The translations under genes and the position numbers were made by a program. A stretch of 20,973 nt of DNA from assembly GCA_934661765.1 (NCBI GenBank), contig CAKUJT010000041.1, forward strand, positions 1 to 20,973, given 5' to 3'. The stretch comes from an uncultured Senegalimassilia sp. Its GTDB lineage: Bacteria; Actinomycetota; Coriobacteriia; Coriobacteriales; Eggerthellaceae. Below are positions 1-7,990 of this stretch, piece by piece; the first letter of the stretch is position 1, and each line of letters starts with the position of its first letter. The notes below the pieces were generated by a model that worked only from the letters and a program-made list of their open reading frames with translations, had not been told where the DNA came from and ran no database searches.

Positions 1-258
1 GTCGCGACGGTATGCCGCTCGTATAAACGGAGGGTGCGTCTTACCTCTAGGATACGCCGTGCTCGCCTTCGCGGACGTGCCGCGGGACTTACGTGGATCC
101 TTTCGACCGCATCTGCCATGGACTAGGGCTTCGTGGAAAGCCCGCAACTACAGACTCGAAAGAAGCCTTAGTAGTGTATCAGATACGCAAGGAGCGGAGG
201 GTTTCGCGGCGCGTTTTCCGCAAGGGTTTCGCAAGACGGCGCGCTTAAGCTTCAAAGC
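1..258. other. Unassigned left-edge region upstream of comF
   Basis: No gene can be assigned with confidence here. Frame 3 reaches a TAA at 24-26, which could be the last codons of a gene cut by the window edge. Frame 2 is open from the edge to 280, but its translation resembles no family I know and it would overlap comF. There is a 6-bp hairpin (GGGCTT/AAGCCC) at about 126-143 and a short palindrome GTATC-A-GATAC at about 177-187. A purine-rich GGAGCGGAGG at about 190-200 is too far from the comF start to act as its ribosome site. The stretch could be a 3' gene end plus leader, or part of a structured RNA; no tRNA-like T-arm is visible. Confidence 0.3.
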
Positions 259-1002
259 ATGGGAATGCTGTCGAACATAGCAGGGGCCTGCGCCCCGATC
301 GCCGCTGAGGCCGCGGAGGCCTTGGCCGAGACCGTGTGGCCAACGCGATGCGCGATCTGCGATACGCCCGGGCACGTGCTGTGCGATTCTTGCCGGGCAG
401 CGCTCGCCTACGTGGACTGGTGGCGCGCCTGCCCCCGCTGCGGCGCGCCGTTCGGGCGCGTGCAGTGCTGCGAGTGCAACGAGGTGATGCTTGCGGCGCA
501 AGGACGCACGCGCCCGGCGTTCGACGGCATGGCAGCGGCGGTGTCGTTCGAAGAAGGCGCGGCGCGCATCGTGCGCACCTGGAAAGACACCGGAGAAAGA
601 CGTCTGGCGACCGAGATGGCGCAGCTCATGCTTCCCCAGGTGCCGCCCGCATGGCTTGCCGGCGCGGTGGCGGCGCCCATACCCGCAAGCGCCGCCGCAC
701 GCCGCCGACGCGGCTTCGACCACGGCCGCGAGCTTGCCTGCGCCGTTGCCGGCATGGCGGGGATCCCCGTGGTCGAGGCGCTGGCGCGACCCCGCACCTT
801 CGATCAGCGCGCGCTCGGGCGGCGCGGACGCATCCACAATCTGCAGGGGCGCTTCCAGGCGCTGCCGGGTGCCACGGTGCCTGCCCGCATCCTGCTCATC
901 GACGACGTATGCACCACAGGCTCCACCATGAACGCGGCCTGCGACGCCCTTCGCGCGGCGGGCGCAGTGGAGCTGCACTGCCTCGTGTTCGCCCGCGTCT
1001 AA
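259..1002 (+). CDS. comF: ComF family phosphoribosyltransferase-like protein
   Basis: The 247-residue protein has the ComF layout. An N-terminal cysteine-rich zinc-binding part (CAICD, CDSC, CPRCG, CCEC, residues about 31-74) precedes a type I phosphoribosyltransferase fold. The PRPP-binding signature ILLIDDVCTTGSTMNAA lies near residues 213-229. ComF proteins are cytoplasmic and, in naturally competent bacteria, help single-stranded DNA entering the cell reach the recombination machinery; the catalytic activity is not well defined. Start choice is weak: ATGs at 259 and 265 both lack a good Shine-Dalgarno, and in-frame stops lie at about 169-174. The gene stands alone, facing the glycosyltransferase. 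Family assignment is firm; a role in competence here is inferred, since no other competence gene is in the window. Confidence 0.9.
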   Translation: MGMLSNIAGACAPIAAEAAEALAETVWPTRCAICDTPGHVLCDSCRAALAYVDWWRACPRCGAPFGRVQCCECNEVMLAAQGRTRPAFDGMAAAVSFEEGAARIVRTWKDTGERRLATEMAQLMLPQVPPAWLAGAVAAPIPASAAARRRRGFDHGRELACAVAGMAGIPVVEALARPRTFDQRALGRRGRIHNLQGRFQALPGATVPARILLIDDVCTTGSTMNAACDALRAAGAVELHCLVFARV

Positions 1003-1231
1003 CGAACGCGCCCACGACAAGAGCCGACAGTCAACAGCCCATCTTTAGAAAGGCACCAAAGCTTTTGTCCCCGATTTGCAGAAGCAGTCTTGTATGCAAC
1101 GCAAACTAAGACATTCTAAGGAATCGCCACCTGGAGCAGTTGGGCAAACCCCGGTCACGCCCAGCAGGCCCAAACACCAAACGGCCTAGGCACGCATGCT
1201 CCCGCGCATGCCAAATCTCACCCAAACGCAA

Positions 1232-1257
1232 GGAAGACGGCCCGCAGGCCGCCTTCC
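1232..1257 (-). terminator. Hairpin terminator between comF and the glycosyltransferase
   Basis: An 11-position stem (GGAAGACGGCC / GGCCGCCTTCC, one A-C mismatch) with a 4-base CGCA loop lies 30 bases beyond the glycosyltransferase stop. The minus-strand side continues TTGCGTTTGGG and the plus-strand side is followed by a T-rich stretch, so it may serve both converging genes. Neither side has a classical long T-run. Confidence 0.6.
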
Positions 1258-1287
1258 CGGTTTCGTATGTTGTTTCGCCGTTCTGCG

Positions 1288-2604
1288 CTAGGCGCGCTCG
1301 CGACGGGATTCGCTTTCGGCGAACTCCTGCACGTCCACGTTGATGGAGTGCTTGATGGGCTTCCAGTTGCACTTCTTCACCAGCGCCACCAGCGCGATGG
1401 GCACGTAGGTGAGCATGAAGAACGGGAACGTGAACATGTAGCGGATCTTCTTGTCCGTGGTGGAGTGGATGGAATCCCATTCCACGAACGTGGTCAGCAC
1501 GCCGAACATGAACATGAACACCATGTAGTTCATCAGGCAGAAGCAGATCGACGACACAGAGGAGGCAACCATGACGCCCGTGGACATAAGGCCCGCAGCC
1601 GCCAGGGCAATGATGATGGCGTTGAACGTCACGCTGATGATAGTGAGCAGCATGCCCGGCGCGATGGTCATGAGCATGTCGTAGCAAGCGAAGCGGCTGC
1701 CCTTGGGGTTGGTGGCGATACCCTTGGCCAACCGTGCTCCGTAGTGCCAGAACACCTGGTAGAAGCCCTTCGCCCAACGGAAACGCTGGTTCCAGGAATC
1801 GCGGAACGTGACGGGCTGCTCGTCATAGAGCACGGCCGTGGGCGTGTAGCTGATGCGCTCGCCCTCCAAGATGGAGTTGGCGGAGAACTCGATGTCCTCG
1901 GTGAGCAGATGCCACTTCCAGCCGCCGTTACGCTCGATGATCTTCGCGGACACGAAAAAGCCCGTGCCGGAAACGGCGCAGCTGGTGTTGAGCGTCAGGC
2001 GGGCCTGGTTGAGGAACTTCGCCTCGCGCAGGAACCACACGGCGTAACCGGCGGAGATCCAGTTGCTGTCGTAGTTCTTGGAGTTACGGTAGCTGGTGGA
2101 TGCGACGGCGCCGTTGTCGAAGGTCTTGTTCATCTCGCGGAAGTAGTTCACGTCGAGCACGTTGTCGGCGTCGAAGACGAAATAGGCCTCATAGCCGCGA
2201 TCGGCATATTGGCTGCGGATGACGCTGAAGCCGTAATCGAGCGCGTAGCCCTTGCCCACCTGCTCGGTATTGAAGCGCGGGAACACGATGGCGCCGGCCT
2301 CGCGGGCGACCTCGGCGGTGTTATCCGTGCAGTTATCGGCGATGACGAACACGTCGATAAGCTCGCTCGGGTAGTTCTGCACCTTGATCGAGTGGATGAG
2401 CTGGCCGATCACCGCGCTTTCGTTGCGGGCGCTGATGACGGCGGCGAACTTGTGGTTCTTCTTAGCGATAAGCTGCTTGGGCTTGCGGGTGAGCACCACG
2501 AACACGTAGTAAAGCTGATACGTATAGCAGATGGTGAACGCCAAGAAGACGCAGAAGTTGAATATGTCCACGAACGAGATATGCGAGAAGAACTGATCTA
2601 GCAC
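1288..2604 (-). CDS. Membrane glycosyltransferase, family 2 (processive-type)
   Basis: A 438-residue GT-A glycosyltransferase of the cellulose/poly-GlcNAc/hyaluronan synthase type. An N-terminal membrane helix (about residues 9-38) precedes the catalytic domain. That domain has a nucleotide-sugar aspartate region (VIADNCTDNTA), DADN at 145-148, TEDIEF at 235-240 and QRFRW at 273-277, the D,D,D,QxxRW set of processive enzymes. Three or more C-terminal helices follow (about 300-410). It should polymerise or transfer sugars from nucleotide-sugars at the cytoplasmic face of the membrane; substrate is unknown. I start at the GTG at 2604 because AAAGGAG lies 5 bases upstream; an in-frame GTG 8 codons earlier has no such site. 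It has its own promoter and terminator, with no polysaccharide partner genes nearby. Confidence 0.88.
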   Translation of the reverse strand: MLDQFFSHISFVDIFNFCVFLAFTICYTYQLYYVFVVLTRKPKQLIAKKNHKFAAVISARNESAVIGQLIHSIKVQNYPSELIDVFVIADNCTDNTAEVAREAGAIVFPRFNTEQVGKGYALDYGFSVIRSQYADRGYEAYFVFDADNVLDVNYFREMNKTFDNGAVASTSYRNSKNYDSNWISAGYAVWFLREAKFLNQARLTLNTSCAVSGTGFFVSAKIIERNGGWKWHLLTEDIEFSANSILEGERISYTPTAVLYDEQPVTFRDSWNQRFRWAKGFYQVFWHYGARLAKGIATNPKGSRFACYDMLMTIAPGMLLTIISVTFNAIIIALAAAGLMSTGVMVASSVSSICFCLMNYMVFMFMFGVLTTFVEWDSIHSTTDKKIRYMFTFPFFMLTYVPIALVALVKKCNWKPIKHSINVDVQEFAESESRRERA

Positions 2605-2991
2605 CTTTGCTCCTTTTACGGGCCGCACTCGCTTCGCGGCCGACCTTAGACGCCGCCTTCGGCGCCCCCAGATGCCCGTACGGCATCAGGCAACGTCCCG
2701 CGCGCATGTGCTGTAGTTGTAGGTTCGTTGTAAGCGGAACGTTTCAAACCTAAAGAAGTATAGCGGCATGCGGCCCGTTTGTCGCGCGAACAGCGGCGTT
2801 TACTCCAATATACGACCGCTAACAGGCGGAATCGACCCATTTGCACACAGGGTGCGCACACGCCCTTCATAAAATCGAGCTTCCAAGCCCATGCCGAAAC
2901 CTTGCTTCGAACAAAGCGGATTCCATGATCCGCGAGCAGGGAGCTTCCGTGCCTTACGCGCATCACGACCCGTACCCGAACCGGGAATCCC
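2605..2991. other. Intergenic region with long glycosyltransferase leader
   Basis: There is no supported gene in these 387 bases. The right part follows the ATPase stop and has only weak hairpins (GGAAT/ATTCC near 2984-2998). The left part is a predicted 5' leader of about 145 nt for the glycosyltransferase. The leader contains two small stem-loops: GATGCC/GGCATC at 2671-2687, and a GCC-rich stem at about 2650-2667. No known riboswitch core was recognised. Confidence 0.5.
2757..2785 (-). promoter_or_regulatory. Candidate sigma-70-type promoter of the glycosyltransferase
   Basis: On the minus strand GCGACA (-35; GACA matches consensus) is separated by exactly 17 bases from TATACT (-10, at 2757-2762). 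Transcription would begin near 2750, giving a leader of about 145 nt before the GTG start. This rests on sequence match only. Confidence 0.45.
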
Positions 2992-5373
2992 CTATTCCGA
3001 CTCGCGGATACGCGCAGCGTGCAAGGCGTCGAGCTTGAGGTAAAGCGCGTGGAACGCCACGGCGGACAGCGCCGCGACGATGCCGTAAAACATCCACATA
3101 CCCGGCGTGAACGGCGCAATGCAGAACACGCCGGGCATGAGCAGGCACGCACCAGCGGTGCCGCCGACCACCACGGCAAGCAACGCCGTGCGGATAGCCG
3201 TGAAAGGTATGGACAGGCGGATCACCAGATTGCATCCGACCCAGGAGGTCAACAACACGCACAAGGTGGATACCTGCTCGTAGTCAAGGCCCATGAGGTA
3301 ATAGCCCGCCACGTTCGCCGCAAGGATGCAGCACACCGAGCACACGGCGCCGGGGATCGACTTGACGATGACGTTGCCCAGGAAACGACCCCGGATACGC
3401 TCGCGATTCGGCTCGAGCGCAAGCACGAACGACGGTATGCCGATGGTGAACGCGCTGATGAGCGTCATTTGGATAGGCTGGAAGGGATATTGCCAAGGCG
3501 CAGCAATGAACAGCAGGGCCGAAGCGATGGACAGCAACGTTTTCACCAGGAACAGCGATGCGGAACGCTGCAGGTTGTTGATGGAACGCCGCCCTTCGGC
3601 CACCACCTTCGGCATGCTGGCAAAGTCATTGTCGACGAGCACCAGCTGCGCCACGTTGCGCGCGGCATCCGAGCCTGCCGCCATAGCGACGCTGCAATCT
3701 GCGGCCTTGAGCGCCAGCGTGTCGTTCACGCCGTCGCCAGTCATGGCGACGGTGTGGCCCGCCTTTTGCAGCGCCAAGACGAACTGCTTCTTTTGCTCAG
3801 GCTTCACGCGGCCGAACACGCTGTCGCACGCTAGCGCGCGTTCCGTATCGGATTCGGTTTTCAGCGTGGTGGCATCGACGTAGCGATCGGCGCCTTCCAC
3901 CCCCACCTTTTCAGCGATGCCGGAAACGGTGCGCGGATCATCGCCGCTGATGACAAGCACGCGCACGCCCTGATCTTTGAAATAGGCGATGGTTTCCGCC
4001 GCTGTTGGGCGGATTTGGTCCCGAATGCCCACGAACCCTAATGGCATAGGGTCGCCCTGAATGTTCCCCTGCTCATCGAAGCCTTGCACGCGAGCGACGA
4101 GCAGCAGGCGCGCATCGGCTGCAAGCCGCTCGACTTGCAGCCTGACATGTTCGTAAGCGTCGCCGAGCACAAACTGCGCAGCACCCATCACATAGCAAGA
4201 CCCATCGGAGAGCTGGGCGCCCGACCATTTCTTGTCCGAGCTGAATGGAATCATGCGCGAGCACGTTTCGGGACGCCCTTCGGCGTCCTTGAAATACGCG
4301 ACGATGGCTCGGGATGTCTCGTGAGGGTCATCGTCTGCACAGGCGATGGCGCGTAACGCGCGGCACGCTTCCCGTTCAAGCGCCTCGGACGTATCCTGAG
4401 CGGCAGCGCCCTCTACGGGCCGCACCCAGGCAACCTCCATGTCACCTGTGGTGATGGTACCCGTTTTGTCCAGACAGAGCACATCCACGCGCGCCAACGT
4501 TTCAATGCAATACAGCTGTTGGACGAGCACCTGGCTTCTTGACAAGCGCACGACCGCCACAGCCAGAACCGTCGACGTGAGAAGGATCAGCCCCTCGGGT
4601 ATCATGCCCACCAGCGCGGATACCGTGGATAGGATGGCGCTGTTCAGCTCCGAATTACCCGAAAGATAGTCCCGCGCGAACAGCAATGCGCCAACCGGGA
4701 ACATGATGCAGCTGACGAATTTGATGATGCCGTTGAGGCAGCGCATGATCTCCGAGCGCACAGCCTTGCGCTCCTTCGCCTCGGCGGAAATCTTCGCCGC
4801 ATAGTTCTCAGCCCCAACGTGGATCACGCGCGCGTACACCGTTCCCGAATTGACGAACGATCCGCTCATAAGCGTGTCACCAGCCTGTTTGCGGATAAGA
4901 TCGGCTTCACCGGTAAGCAGGCTTTCGTTAACCCGGCATTCACCGTTCACGACCTGCGCATCCGCAAGGACCTGATCTCCACGGCGCAACACCACCACAT
5001 CATCGCGCACCAGCTCATCGAGCGGCAACTCCGTTTCCGCGCCATCGCGCAGCGCATGCGCTTTCGAGCCGGCTATGATGGACAGCTTGTCGGTGATGCG
5101 CTTCGAACGGACTTCCTGAACGATGCCGATAACGGTGTTGCACACGATGACCACCATGAACAACATGTTCTTGTACGACCCCGTGAACAGCACGATAAGG
5201 GCCAAGACGGCGTTCACCAGGTTGAACAGCGTGCATACGTTGTCATGGACGATCTGCCCGATCGACCGCGTTTTCACGCCCGCATCGACATTGGCCTCGC
5301 CTGCTACGATACGCGCCTGCGCCTCTTCGGACGTGAGGCCAAGCGAAGCCTCTATCCCAGCCGCCTCGTTCAT
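2992..5373 (-). CDS. P-type cation-transporting ATPase (CtpE-like)
   Basis: A 793-residue P-type ATPase. It shows the actuator motif TGEAD (about 154-158, for TGES), PEG in membrane helix 4 (259-261), the phosphorylation motif DKTGT (Asp302) and the hinge TGDGVND (545-551). Hydrophobic helices sit at about 45-90, 220-290 and in the last 170 residues. There is no N-terminal heavy-metal domain and no CPC in helix 4, so a copper or zinc pump is unlikely. Length, PEG and the MGA in place of KGA in the nucleotide domain fit the CtpE-like branch; mycobacterial CtpE imports calcium. Ion specificity here is inferred. I start at the ATG at 5373, preceded by GGAGGG at good spacing, rather than at the ATG 10 codons earlier. 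It is separated from the upstream tRNA by a terminator, so it probably has its own promoter. Confidence 0.92.
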   Translation of the reverse strand: MNEAAGIEASLGLTSEEAQARIVAGEANVDAGVKTRSIGQIVHDNVCTLFNLVNAVLALIVLFTGSYKNMLFMVVIVCNTVIGIVQEVRSKRITDKLSIIAGSKAHALRDGAETELPLDELVRDDVVVLRRGDQVLADAQVVNGECRVNESLLTGEADLIRKQAGDTLMSGSFVNSGTVYARVIHVGAENYAAKISAEAKERKAVRSEIMRCLNGIIKFVSCIMFPVGALLFARDYLSGNSELNSAILSTVSALVGMIPEGLILLTSTVLAVAVVRLSRSQVLVQQLYCIETLARVDVLCLDKTGTITTGDMEVAWVRPVEGAAAQDTSEALEREACRALRAIACADDDPHETSRAIVAYFKDAEGRPETCSRMIPFSSDKKWSGAQLSDGSCYVMGAAQFVLGDAYEHVRLQVERLAADARLLLVARVQGFDEQGNIQGDPMPLGFVGIRDQIRPTAAETIAYFKDQGVRVLVISGDDPRTVSGIAEKVGVEGADRYVDATTLKTESDTERALACDSVFGRVKPEQKKQFVLALQKAGHTVAMTGDGVNDTLALKAADCSVAMAAGSDAARNVAQLVLVDNDFASMPKVVAEGRRSINNLQRSASLFLVKTLLSIASALLFIAAPWQYPFQPIQMTLISAFTIGIPSFVLALEPNRERIRGRFLGNVIVKSIPGAVCSVCCILAANVAGYYLMGLDYEQVSTLCVLLTSWVGCNLVIRLSIPFTAIRTALLAVVVGGTAGACLLMPGVFCIAPFTPGMWMFYGIVAALSAVAFHALYLKLDALHAARIRESE

Positions 5374-5430
5374 TCCGCTTCCCTCCAACCAACGCCGCGT
5401 CATCGCGGATAAGAACCCGAACAGCGTGTA

Positions 5431-5463
5431 ACAAAAAGGCCACCGCAGGAAAGCGATGGCCTT
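5431..5463 (-). terminator. Intrinsic terminator after tRNA-Thr
   Basis: On the minus strand an 11-bp stem (AAGGCCATCGC with GCGGTGGCCTT, one G-T pair) and a short loop are followed by TTTTTGTT. It begins 11 bases past the encoded CCA of the tRNA, so it should end the tRNA transcript before the ATPase gene. Confidence 0.85.
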
Positions 5464-5473
5464 GACGTAACGA

Positions 5474-5548
5474 TGGAGCCGGCAACAGGACTCGAACCTG
5501 CAACAGGCAGTTTACAAAACTGCTACGCTACCATTGCGTCATGCCGGC
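5474..5548 (-). tRNA. tRNA-Thr (anticodon UGU)
   Basis: The 75-nt gene folds into a full cloverleaf on the minus strand. The acceptor stem is GCCGGCA/TGCCGGC; the D arm is ACGC/GCGT with a 7-nt loop; the anticodon stem is GCAGT/ACTGC with loop TTTGTAA. The T arm is GCAGG/CCTGT with loop TTCGAGT. The loop gives anticodon UGU, reading ACA and, by wobble, other ACN threonine codons. The terminal CCA is encoded. It is a single-gene transcription unit with its own promoter and terminator. Confidence 0.96.
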
Positions 5549-5570
5549 ACACGAAAATACGTGTCGGGCC

Positions 5571-5598
5571 ATTGTACGACAACAACCCGGATTCTCAA
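5571..5598 (-). promoter_or_regulatory. Promoter of tRNA-Thr
   Basis: On the minus strand TTGAGA (-35, 5 of 6 consensus) and TACAAT (-10, 5 of 6) are separated by 16 bases. Transcription should start near 5563, about 15 bases before the mature tRNA 5' end. Confidence 0.7.
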
Positions 5599-5880
5599 AG
5601 CCCACCCCATAAAAGGTACAACCATCAGCACCAAGATATAGTCAGGTTGATTCGCAAGTTCATCCGAACACTTCGCTTTTGTTCTCGAACTCAGCCGGAC
5701 ATGTCAAGCACCCGCATACAATGAAAAGCAGATGAAGCTCCCATAGGCTCTTGCGCATTTCGTTTTAGTCATCGCCAGGCGTTTATCATCGTCAATGCAA
5801 GCGAATGCTCGGATGCTCTTGTTTTACGCATCGCAACCGAACCGTTAACCGCTCTTGTCGAACTGTCGCCGGTATCTGGT

Positions 5881-5886
5881 TATACT
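5881..5886 (+). promoter_or_regulatory. Possible -10 element for the PF06541-type gene
   Basis: TATACT is preceded by TGGT and lies 54 bases before the start codon. The best -35 candidates are poor (TCGAAC at 17-base spacing, TTGTCG at 20), so this is a tentative call. Confidence 0.35.
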
Positions 5887-5940
5887 GGTTCGCGGAAATA
5901 ACCCGCTATCCTATGAACGCGATATCTCTTTTGGAGTCTT

Positions 5941-7182
5941 ATGACTAACGACGAACAACAATCTTCCCCTAACGCGACGCCCTCCCCCACGGTAAAGAAG
6001 CGCTTCCGAGCCGACCGAGACGCCATCGATCGCAAACGTCTCCCCTTGGCAGTGAAGGTGTTCGGCGTGCTGTGCCTTGTAGCAGGCGGAGCCACCACCG
6101 TGCTTTTGACGGTCACCATCGTGACCATGGTGCTGGCGTTCACTTCCGGCAACCTTGATGTCGAAGCATCCACCGCCACCGTGGTCATTTACGTGGTGGA
6201 ATCGGTGCTGTACACGGCGCTGGCCGCCATGTTCGCCATCTTCGGCATCCGTTTGCTGCGAAACAAGCGCAAACACGCCGCCCATGGTACCGAGGCCATG
6301 ATATTCATCTTGGCCGCCATCATCATCTGCTCGATCATGCTCAACGGCCTGGGAGCCAACGTGATCCCTCATGCCGTGGTGGCGGTCTTCCTGATCGTTA
6401 TGCAGTCCTACCTTGACCCGGCGCTCGCCGGCGAGCGCGAGCTGCGCCGCAAGCTGCGCGACATGGAAACCAGGGAGCAAGCGGAAGACGGCACGCTCGG
6501 CCTTGATCCCACCGGTCGCGGTTACATCACCCTGAACTTTTTCAACCTGTTCTGGATATTCGTGGTATGCAGCGTGCTGGGTCTTGTTATCGAAACCGTG
6601 TATCACGTGCTGGTAGTGGACCCTGGCGTTTACGAGGACCGCGCCGGATTGCTGTTCGGGCCTTTTAGCCCCATCTACGGCGTTGGCGCGATGCTAATGA
6701 CCATGGCGCTCAACCGCTTCCATAAAGCGCCCTTCCCCGTGATCTTCTTGGTAAGCGCCGTGATCGGCGGCGCGTTCGAATATGCGGTCAGCTGGTTCAT
6801 GCAGTTCGCCTTCGGCATCGTTGCCTGGGACTACACCGGAACGTTCCTTTCCATCGACGGCCGCACCAACGGCATGTTCATGGCCATGTGGGGCGTATTG
6901 GGCCTGTTCTGGGTGAAGCTATGCCTTCCTTGGATGCTGCGACTGGTCAACCGTATTCCCTGGAACTGGCGATATACGTTGACCACCGTATGCGCCGCGT
7001 TGATGATAGTGGACTGCGGCATGACCCTGATGTCGCTTGACCGCTGGTACCAGCGCGAGGCCGGCGTGGCTCCCGACAACGCCATCTCCCGCTTCATCGA
7101 CGATCACTTCGACAACCAGTATATGGAGCAACGCTTCCAGAGCATGTCGATCGATCCGGACAATGCAGCGCGTACGCTGTAG
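5941..7182 (+). CDS. Multi-pass membrane protein with C-terminal putative ABC-transporter type IV (CmpB, PF06541) domain
   Basis: The 413-residue protein has a charged 33-residue N-terminal tail and four hydrophobic segments (about 36-66, 81-103, 119-135, 140-156). A hydrophilic linker (160-195) follows, then a second membrane part resembling PF06541. The evidence for that domain is NFFNLFWIFVVCSVLG, LLFGPFSPIYGVGA (237-250), GGAFEY (276-281), WDYTG and NG. The family is annotated as a putative transporter permease but is uncharacterised, and no ATP-binding subunit is near. Its last 60 or so residues are soluble. The start at 5941 has GGAG 4 bases upstream. The 3' end overlaps the convergent DUF4130 gene by 89 bp and leaves no room for an intergenic terminator. 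Family call is good; transport function is inferred only. Confidence 0.75.
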   Translation: MTNDEQQSSPNATPSPTVKKRFRADRDAIDRKRLPLAVKVFGVLCLVAGGATTVLLTVTIVTMVLAFTSGNLDVEASTATVVIYVVESVLYTALAAMFAIFGIRLLRNKRKHAAHGTEAMIFILAAIIICSIMLNGLGANVIPHAVVAVFLIVMQSYLDPALAGERELRRKLRDMETREQAEDGTLGLDPTGRGYITLNFFNLFWIFVVCSVLGLVIETVYHVLVVDPGVYEDRAGLLFGPFSPIYGVGAMLMTMALNRFHKAPFPVIFLVSAVIGGAFEYAVSWFMQFAFGIVAWDYTGTFLSIDGRTNGMFMAMWGVLGLFWVKLCLPWMLRLVNRIPWNWRYTLTTVCAALMIVDCGMTLMSLDRWYQREAGVAPDNAISRFIDDHFDNQYMEQRFQSMSIDPDNAARTL

Positions 7183-7990
7183 GTAAAGCCCTGCCGCCCT
7201 TCAGCTCGTCACGCACCTCCACGATATTGCGCCATAACCGCTTCGGCATGAACTGCCTCCGAAGCTCGGGATGATGGCGAGCCGATATGGACATGGCATC
7301 GTAGAACCCTTTCCATGCCGCTTGCATAGCCGCTTCGTCTGCGGCATGTTTCGGCAGATGCACCTCGTCGGTTTGCGCCAAATTCCAGCCTGAGCCATCG
7401 TAGATGCCCGCAACTTGGTGCACCTCGTCATATATGACGAAACGCTCGGTATTGAACCGACCCGCAAACCAGTCCATGAGCAACGGCACCACGTTGGCCT
7501 TGGGGTTGCATTTCGCAAACCATATGCCGTTTTCAAAGTGCTCGAAGCGCAGGAACTGCATCATCAAGTGCCGCTCGTTCATCACCGAACGGTCCAGGCG
7601 GGCAACGGGACCGGCGATGGGATGCGCCAGGTTGCGAATCAGACCGCTATTCGCAGCAGCGGGCTGCGCCATGATATGCCGGACGAACCGGTATATCATG
7701 GCGCCAGCCGAAGGGTCATCTGATAGCGATGCGCGCAACACCGCATTCCAGGCATCCCGTCCTGCTTTTCGCACGATCCCCGCCTTCACGCGCGAGGCCA
7801 ACGCCGTATCGGTTTCGATATAGCGCACGCTTTGCCCTAACCGAGGCAGCAACGCGGTCTCGGTCGAGAAGTCCTCGGGCCGCTCGTGCAACGCATACGC
7901 CTGGAATATCGCCGAGAGCAGCCCCTCGGTAGTGCCATCGTGCACGTACGCCACATTGCTCAGCGGCTCTGCGCCGACATCCAGGCTCAT
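7094..7990 (-). CDS. DUF4130 / TIGR03915-type protein, predicted DNA metabolism partner of the radical-SAM protein
   Basis: The 298-residue protein matches the DUF4130 family. It starts with YVHDGTTEGLLSAIFQAY and continues through IETDTALASRV, RFVRHIM, MMQFLRFEHFENGIWFAKCNPKANVVPLL and FVIYDEVHQ. The typical end of the family, FMPKRLWRNIVEV, comes at about residues 246-258. Known members are almost always paired with the radical-SAM protein encoded just upstream, and some carry a C-terminal uracil-DNA-glycosylase-like domain; that domain is absent here. Its start overlaps the partner's stop as ATGA (7987-7990), so translation is coupled. About 40 extra residues follow the usual end and read into the convergent neighbour (89-bp overlap). 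They include a Ser/Cys/Arg-rich tail with no family resemblance, so the native stop may have been lost. The biochemical role is unknown. Confidence 0.82.
   Translation of the reverse strand: MSLDVGAEPLSNVAYVHDGTTEGLLSAIFQAYALHERPEDFSTETALLPRLGQSVRYIETDTALASRVKAGIVRKAGRDAWNAVLRASLSDDPSAGAMIYRFVRHIMAQPAAANSGLIRNLAHPIAGPVARLDRSVMNERHLMMQFLRFEHFENGIWFAKCNPKANVVPLLMDWFAGRFNTERFVIYDEVHQVAGIYDGSGWNLAQTDEVHLPKHAADEAAMQAAWKGFYDAMSISARHHPELRRQFMPKRLWRNIVEVRDELKGGRALPTAYALHCPDRSTCSGSVAPYTGCRSDRR

Larger units (their letters stand above)
5549..5940. other. Intergenic region between tRNA-Thr and the PF06541-type gene
   Basis: This 390-base stretch between divergent units is visibly AT-richer than its surroundings. 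It holds the tRNA promoter at its left end and the likely promoter of the downstream plus-strand gene at its right end. No coding frame, tRNA or recognised riboswitch was found between them. Confidence 0.5.

Noticed and set aside
60..200. Possible 3' part of tmRNA or another structured RNA
   Set aside because: There is no T-arm (GGTTCGA), no acceptor-like end and no tag-peptide frame, only short hairpins.
148..1020. Minus-strand open frame of 290 codons across comF
   Set aside because: Arg/His/Ala-rich shadow of comF, whose zinc-finger and PRPP motifs are clear on the plus strand.
1267..2601. Long plus-strand open frame of 444 codons opposite the glycosyltransferase
   Set aside because: Its translation is His/Val/Asp-rich low-quality sequence, the usual antisense shadow of a GC-rich gene; the minus strand has clear glycosyltransferase motifs and a ribosome site.
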